DNA from: Notospermus geniculatus
Taxonomy: Eukaryota; Nemertea; Pilidiophora; Heteronemertea; Lineidae
Direction of reading: 5' to 3'
DNA length: 64,000 bases
Assembly (NCBI GenBank): GCA_002633025.1
Contig: NMRB01000884.1
Location: 32,566-96,565, forward strand
Positions 13,101 to 19,100 of the stretch are shown here, in pieces. The first letter of the stretch is position 1. Each line of letters begins with the position of its first letter. The position numbers and the translations under genes are program-made. The notes under the pieces were generated by a model that made no database searches, was not told where the DNA came from, and saw only the letters and a list, made by a program, of their open reading frames with translations.

Positions 13101-16100
13101 TGTGTCTCTTCCTTACAGGATGCACCGACCCAGCCACCAAATGGGATGAGACAGCAAAGAAATGCATAGAACGTGAGTAGAGTGAAGTTCTTTAAAAGTT
13201 TGTGTATGGTAATAAAACATTTCAGGCTTTTATTCAATCTCTCTCTTCCTTATAGGATGCACCGACCCAGCCACCAAATGGGACGAGACAACACAGACAT
13301 GCATAGAACGTAAGTAGAGTGAAGTTCTTTAAAAGTTTGTGTATGGTAATAAAACATTTCAGGCTTTTATTATTCAATCTCTCTCTTCCTTACAGGATGC
13401 ACCGACCCAGCCACCAAATGGGATGAGACAACACAGACATGCATAGAACGTAAGTAGCGTGAAGTTCTTTAAAAGCTTGTGTATGGTAGTAAAACATTTC
13501 AGGCTTTTATTATTCAATCTTTCTCTTCCTTACAGGATGCACCGACCCAGCCACCAAATGGGATGAGACAACACAGACATGCATAGAACGTAAGTAGAGT
13601 GAAGTTCTTTAAAAGTTTGTGTATGGTAGTAAAACATTTCAGACTATTATTCAATCTCTCTCTTCCTTACAGGATGCACTGACCCAGCCACCAAATGGGA
13701 TGAGGCAGCACAGAAATGTATAGATCGTAAGTAGAGTGAAGTTCTTTAAAAGTTTGTGTTTGGTAGTAAAACATTTCAGGCTTTTATTCAATCTCTTCCT
13801 TACAGGATGCACCGACCCAGCCACCAAATGGGATGAGACAACACAGACATGCATAGAACGTAAGTAGAGTGAAGTTCTTCAAAAGTTTGTGTATGGTAGT
13901 AAAACATTTCAGGCTTTTATTATTCAATCTCTCTCTTCCTTACAGGATGCACCGACCCAGCTACCAAATGGGATGAGACAACACAGAAATGCATAGAACG
14001 TAAGTAGAGTGAAGTTCTTAAAAACTGCGTCCTTCGTGAGTTTTAAATGAAACTTCTCTGTGGCACATAACAAAAGACGTCGATGACGTTTTGAAAGAAT
14101 TTAGAAATGGTACCGGTATTCGATCTTTGACAGATTGATTCGTGCTGATGTTATTTTGATAGTACGCGATGAGTAGCGTCCGGAACTGGCGCTACTGGGA
14201 GTGCGCTATGAGCATGATGAGCGACCTTTTTTCGACGTCTCGTCCGTGTTGCGCTGCGTCAAGGACGTCGTGACGCGACGTCATTGCATTGCCTTATTAG
14301 AAAAACTAAAATATACACAAATATTAGGGGCCTAATGATTTTAAAAACTGCGATTCCAAGGATGTACAATGTACAAGACTTTCTATTTGGAAAAAGAACA
14401 ATAACTTTTGGCTTGAATGCGAACACAATGTCAGAAAATCTCAAGCAAATAAGTTTTTGACGGATTATGGTTGTATATTTTCGTTGTGCATCTATCTTTA
14501 CAGACGCTGGTACAAAATCTAAATGTGAGTATGTGGCTTTTCACGATATACTGCCAAAGGAAATATCACGATTGAAAAATTCTGATTCTGAAAAACTACG
14601 GAAACCCTTTGACATTATGGGTAGAATCAAAAATAGATCTAATTTTGGTAGTACTAAAATGTGGCTGTAACAGATTTTGAAATGGCTTTTTGCCGAAATG
14701 TCCATGTTCAAATTTTGAAATTGAAATGGCTTATTACAGATAAATCTGAAGGTAAATACAAGAAAACAGACGGTTTCTGTCGAAGTCAGATTTTCGGAGA
14801 TTATGATAAGATTCATCTTGAAACCTGTAAGGTCATATGCGAGTCTCGTCCCGATTGTAATGGTTTTAATTGGAATTACCATGAGTGCCAGCTCGTGATG
14901 GACACGTGCAGGGAGGATGAATTACTACACAAAAAGTCAACTTGGACATATTTCCAGGTTATAGGTAAGTTGTAGATTTAATTTAGTTGAATTCAACATT
15001 ACAGAAATAAAGGATAATTTTCCGTGGGTTAGAGGGTCTAGATCTCTGTGTAAAGCGAACTGGTCGCGCCTGTCAAAGTTGTCTGGATATAGATCGAACG
15101 CCGCCATCTTGAATCTAATACAGTCCTCACATTGGAAATTAATTTCCTATAAATCGCGTGTTTGCACAGCTGCTGTGGCCTTGTTGCCTTCAAATACAGT
15201 ATATTAGAAAACGGTTAACTGCAAATCTATAGGCTTATCAAAGATCCGCCAAAATACGAAATTTGTCTAATTTTGACTACCGTACTGCGAAAATTCCCTT
15301 TAACTAATGAAAGTACATGTACATGTATATGAAACTCCATGCCAATCAACAGTGTTGCCAACGACACTTACGTCACCTCAAGAATTTTTTCAACATTTCA
15401 GACAAGAAACTGCCGAAGAATAGTAAGTGAAATATGTTTGTCTGCTTGCCTACATTTTTAAACCACACTAATGAACATTTCTTAATGTTTACCTGACATC
15501 CGCGATCCGTAATTGGCCCATGTACAGCGATCGAGATGAAAAACGGATACGTCGTTCGTATAACGGATGTCAGGTAAACACGGCTTTAGGCGTGAACATC
15601 ACATAGAGGGACGCCTACCATTGATTGGTGAGAATCACAGGTTGGCGCCCAGTGGTATGATGCGTTGATGCCACTATCAGTACAAAATGGCACAACAGCT
15701 CGCCTGGGTTGATAGAGTCAGAAATGTGGCCACACGCTTCTAAAAGGCCTACAATTTGTTTGATTCAGCATGGAACTGTGAGTATAAGAAGAAGACGAAC
15801 GGCCGGTGTCCTGTGTCATCAGTTGCCGACTTCAAGGGTGCAGACCTGGAAACGTGCAAGTTTGTCTGCGATAATGATCTAGACTGCTTAGGATTCTATT
15901 ACACCGAGTCTCAAAAGCGTTGTGTCCTTCAAAATCAGGCGTGTCTCCTGACATTTGAGATGAGAAGGGAGCGTGGCGTCGTTCAGTATACCAAGAAGGG
16001 ATTCGGTAAGTAAAGCAAGCATTGTGGTCAAATCTTGCCCGAGCTATACATGTACGTTTATTTATGAGCGCTTCTCCAGCCATCGATTCGTGTGTTCTTT

Positions 16101-19100
16101 GCTAACAGTCTTTCTCAACTCGTGTTTCAACAAAAATACGGATTGACGGCTGGGGTAGCTCTCGTGAAAGTATGAATATAAAAGGTGACGATTATGAAGC
16201 TCTGGTTTACAAACAAATATTTGTCTAAATGTTTACCGGAGAATGACAAACAGTTTGCAGGTATTTCTCTTCTCTGAGCCTATCTTTACCTTCTTTATGA
16301 CCAATGATCTTTTTTCTCTTCAGGAACCTGCAAACAGGAAACTGGTAAGTCCAGATTAGGGTGTCCCCGCTAACGGTAACAAGAACTTTAACGTTATTTT
16401 TACATGGCAAATTGGCGTCAGAAATTACACAGAGTGATTTGTTAAACTCTCGGATGGTGGAGAAATCGTTACAACACCAACACGTGTTTCGGACAATGCG
16501 GCACCAGGACTCCGTTTTGTTGTATGTACACATGTGAATGAAATTAAACTGTTGTTCGGACTTTCAGTCCAAGATACCTGTACATACGGCGTACAGAAGG
16601 GAAATTGCAGAACCACACAGTCGCCCCTCAACGGAAATGGTTTAAAGGTCACCTTCCAGGCCTGTAGGCAATTGTGTTCCAAAGATGACGCTTGTAAAGG
16701 GTTTAACTTCCGCGCAATGCGATGTACGTTACTGAACGGAGAATGTACAGATAAGAAGTATGTGACGACATACATTAACAGAAATGAACTGTACTTCAGA
16801 AAACAAGGTATGGTATTTCGTGATACTACCCTCATTCTAGTCATTGTCGAGATTCTAATTTGACATCAATCTTACTGACTTTCTCACTCTTAATACCGAA
16901 TCCGTCGTTTCATTATGATACATCTGTTACTTTACAGGTAGCAACTGTGGAGGAGGTAACTATTGACATCACCCCAATATTTAATTTCTTTTCAATTCAA
17001 ACTAAAAAAATTCCAGGTACCGTAGGCTAAGCAAATATCACGTGATGTGTAGCCGACTCAGGGAAAGTAGTCGTCTACATAATAATAATAAACTCTTCCG
17101 ATCCACATGACCATTAAAGGCTTCAGTGACTCCTCTCTCTCTCTCCTTACAGGATGCCCAGACCCTGCGACTGTGTGGGACAAGACAGCACAGAAATGCG
17201 TCGATCGTAAGTAATAAAAGAATACATAAATGCCTGGTGAATATGCTAATCAAACAATCTTTTCATTTCTGCATCTGTTGCATGTTTCGGTCACGACTGA
17301 GCAGTGGCTTTTCAACCCATCGCTCTCTCTGTGTCTCTTCCTTACAGGATGCACCGACCCAGCCACCAAATGGGATGAGACAGCAAAGAAATGCATAGAA
17401 CGTAAGTAGAGTAAAGTTCTTTAAAACCTTGTGTATGGTAGTAAAACATCTCAGACTTTTATTCAATCTCAGTAAAACATTTCAGACTTTTATTCAATCT
17501 CTCTCTTCCTTACAGGATGCACCGACCCAGCCACCAAATGGGACGAGACAGCACAGAAATGCATAGAACGTAAGTAGAGTGAAGTTCTTTAAAAGTTTGT
17601 GTATGGTAGTAAAACATTTCAGGCTTTTATTCAATCTCTCTCTTACAGGATGCACCGACCCAGCCACCAAATGGGATGAGGCAACACAGAAATGCATAGA
17701 ACGTAAGTAGAGTGAAGTTCGTTAAACGTTTGTGTATGGTAGTAAAACATATCAGGCTTTTATTCAATCTCTCTCTTCCTTACAGGATGCACCGACCCAG
17801 CCACCAAATGGGATGAGGCAACACAGAAATGCATAGAACGTAAGTAGAGTGAAGTTCTTTAAAAGTTTGTGTATGGTAGTAAAACATTTCAGGCTTTTAT
17901 TCAATCTCTCTCTTCCTTACAGGATGCACCGACCCAGCCACCAAATGGGATGAGGCAGCACAGAAATGCATAGATCGTAAGTAGAGTGAAGTTCTTTAAA
18001 AGTTTGTGTATGGTAGTAAAACATTTCAGGCTTTTATTCAATCTTTCTCTTCCTTACAGGATGCACTGACGCAGCCACCAAATGGGATGAGGTAGCACAG
18101 AAATGCGTAGATCGTAAGTAGAGTGAAGTTCTTTATAAGGTTGTGTATGGTAATAAAAGATTTCAGGCTTTTATTCAATCTTTCTCTTCCTTACAGGATG
18201 CACTGACGCAGCCACCAAATGGGATGAGGTAGCACAGAAATGCGTAGATCGTAAGTAGAGTGAAGTTCTTTAAAAGTTTGTGTATGGTAGTAAAACATTT
18301 CAGGCTTTTATTCAATCTCTCTCTTCCTTACAGGATGCACCGACCCAGCCACCAAATGGGACGAGACAACACAGAAATGCATAGAACGTAAGTAGAGTGA
18401 AGTTCTTTAAAAGTTTGTGTATGGTAGTAAAACATTTCAGGCTTTTATTCAATCTTTCTCTTCCTTACAGGATGCACTGACGCAGCCACCAAATGGGATG
18501 AGGTAGCACAGAAATGCGTAGATCGTAAGTAGAGTGAAGTTCTTTAAAAGTTTGTGTATGGTAGTAAAACATTTCAGGCTTTTATTCAATCTCTCTCTTC
18601 CTTACAGGATGCACCGACCCAGCCACCAAATGGGACGAGACAACACAGACATGCATAGAACGTAAGTAGAGTGAAGTTCTTTAAAAGTTTGTGTATGGTA
18701 GTAAAACATTTCAGGCTTTTATTATTCAATCTCTCTCTTCCTTACAGGATGCACCGACCCAGCTACCAAATGGGATGAGGCAACACAGAAATGCATAGAA
18801 CGTAAGTAGAGTGAAGTTCTTAAAAACTGCGTCCTTCGTGAGTTTTAAATGAAACTTCTCTGTGGCACATAACAAAAGACGTCGATGACGTTTTGAAAGA
18901 ATTTAGAAATGGTACCGGTATTCGGTCTTTGACAGATTGATTCGTGCTGATGTTATTTTGATAGTACGCGATGAGTAGCGTCCGGAACTGGCGCTACTGG
19001 GAGTGCGCTATGAGCGACTACCTTTTTTCGACGTCTCGTTCGTGTTGCGCTGCGTCAAGGACGTCGTGACGCGACGTCATTGCATTGCCTAGTGTTCTTT

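Larger units (their letters stand above)
9385..19090 (+). repeat. 4.9-kb segmental tandem duplication inside the gene
   Basis: Copy 1 is 9385-14294 and copy 2 is 14295-19090, head to tail and nearly identical in exons and introns. Each contains one microexon, three PAN modules with their microexons, and a 54-bp exon array (8 exons in copy 1, 12 in copy 2). Copy 2 lacks about 500 bp of a MITE (10581-11196 in copy 1) and the retroposon at 11823-11960. The 3' edge falls inside a MITE that is complete only in copy 2 (to about 19146). Because the ends fall in introns of the same phase, the reading frame survives. Confidence 0.9.

Noticed and set aside
12924-18801. Regular ~140-bp spacing of near-identical units, superficially CRISPR-like
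   Set aside because: The conserved units are coding exons with splice borders and the spacers are also conserved; the context is eukaryotic.
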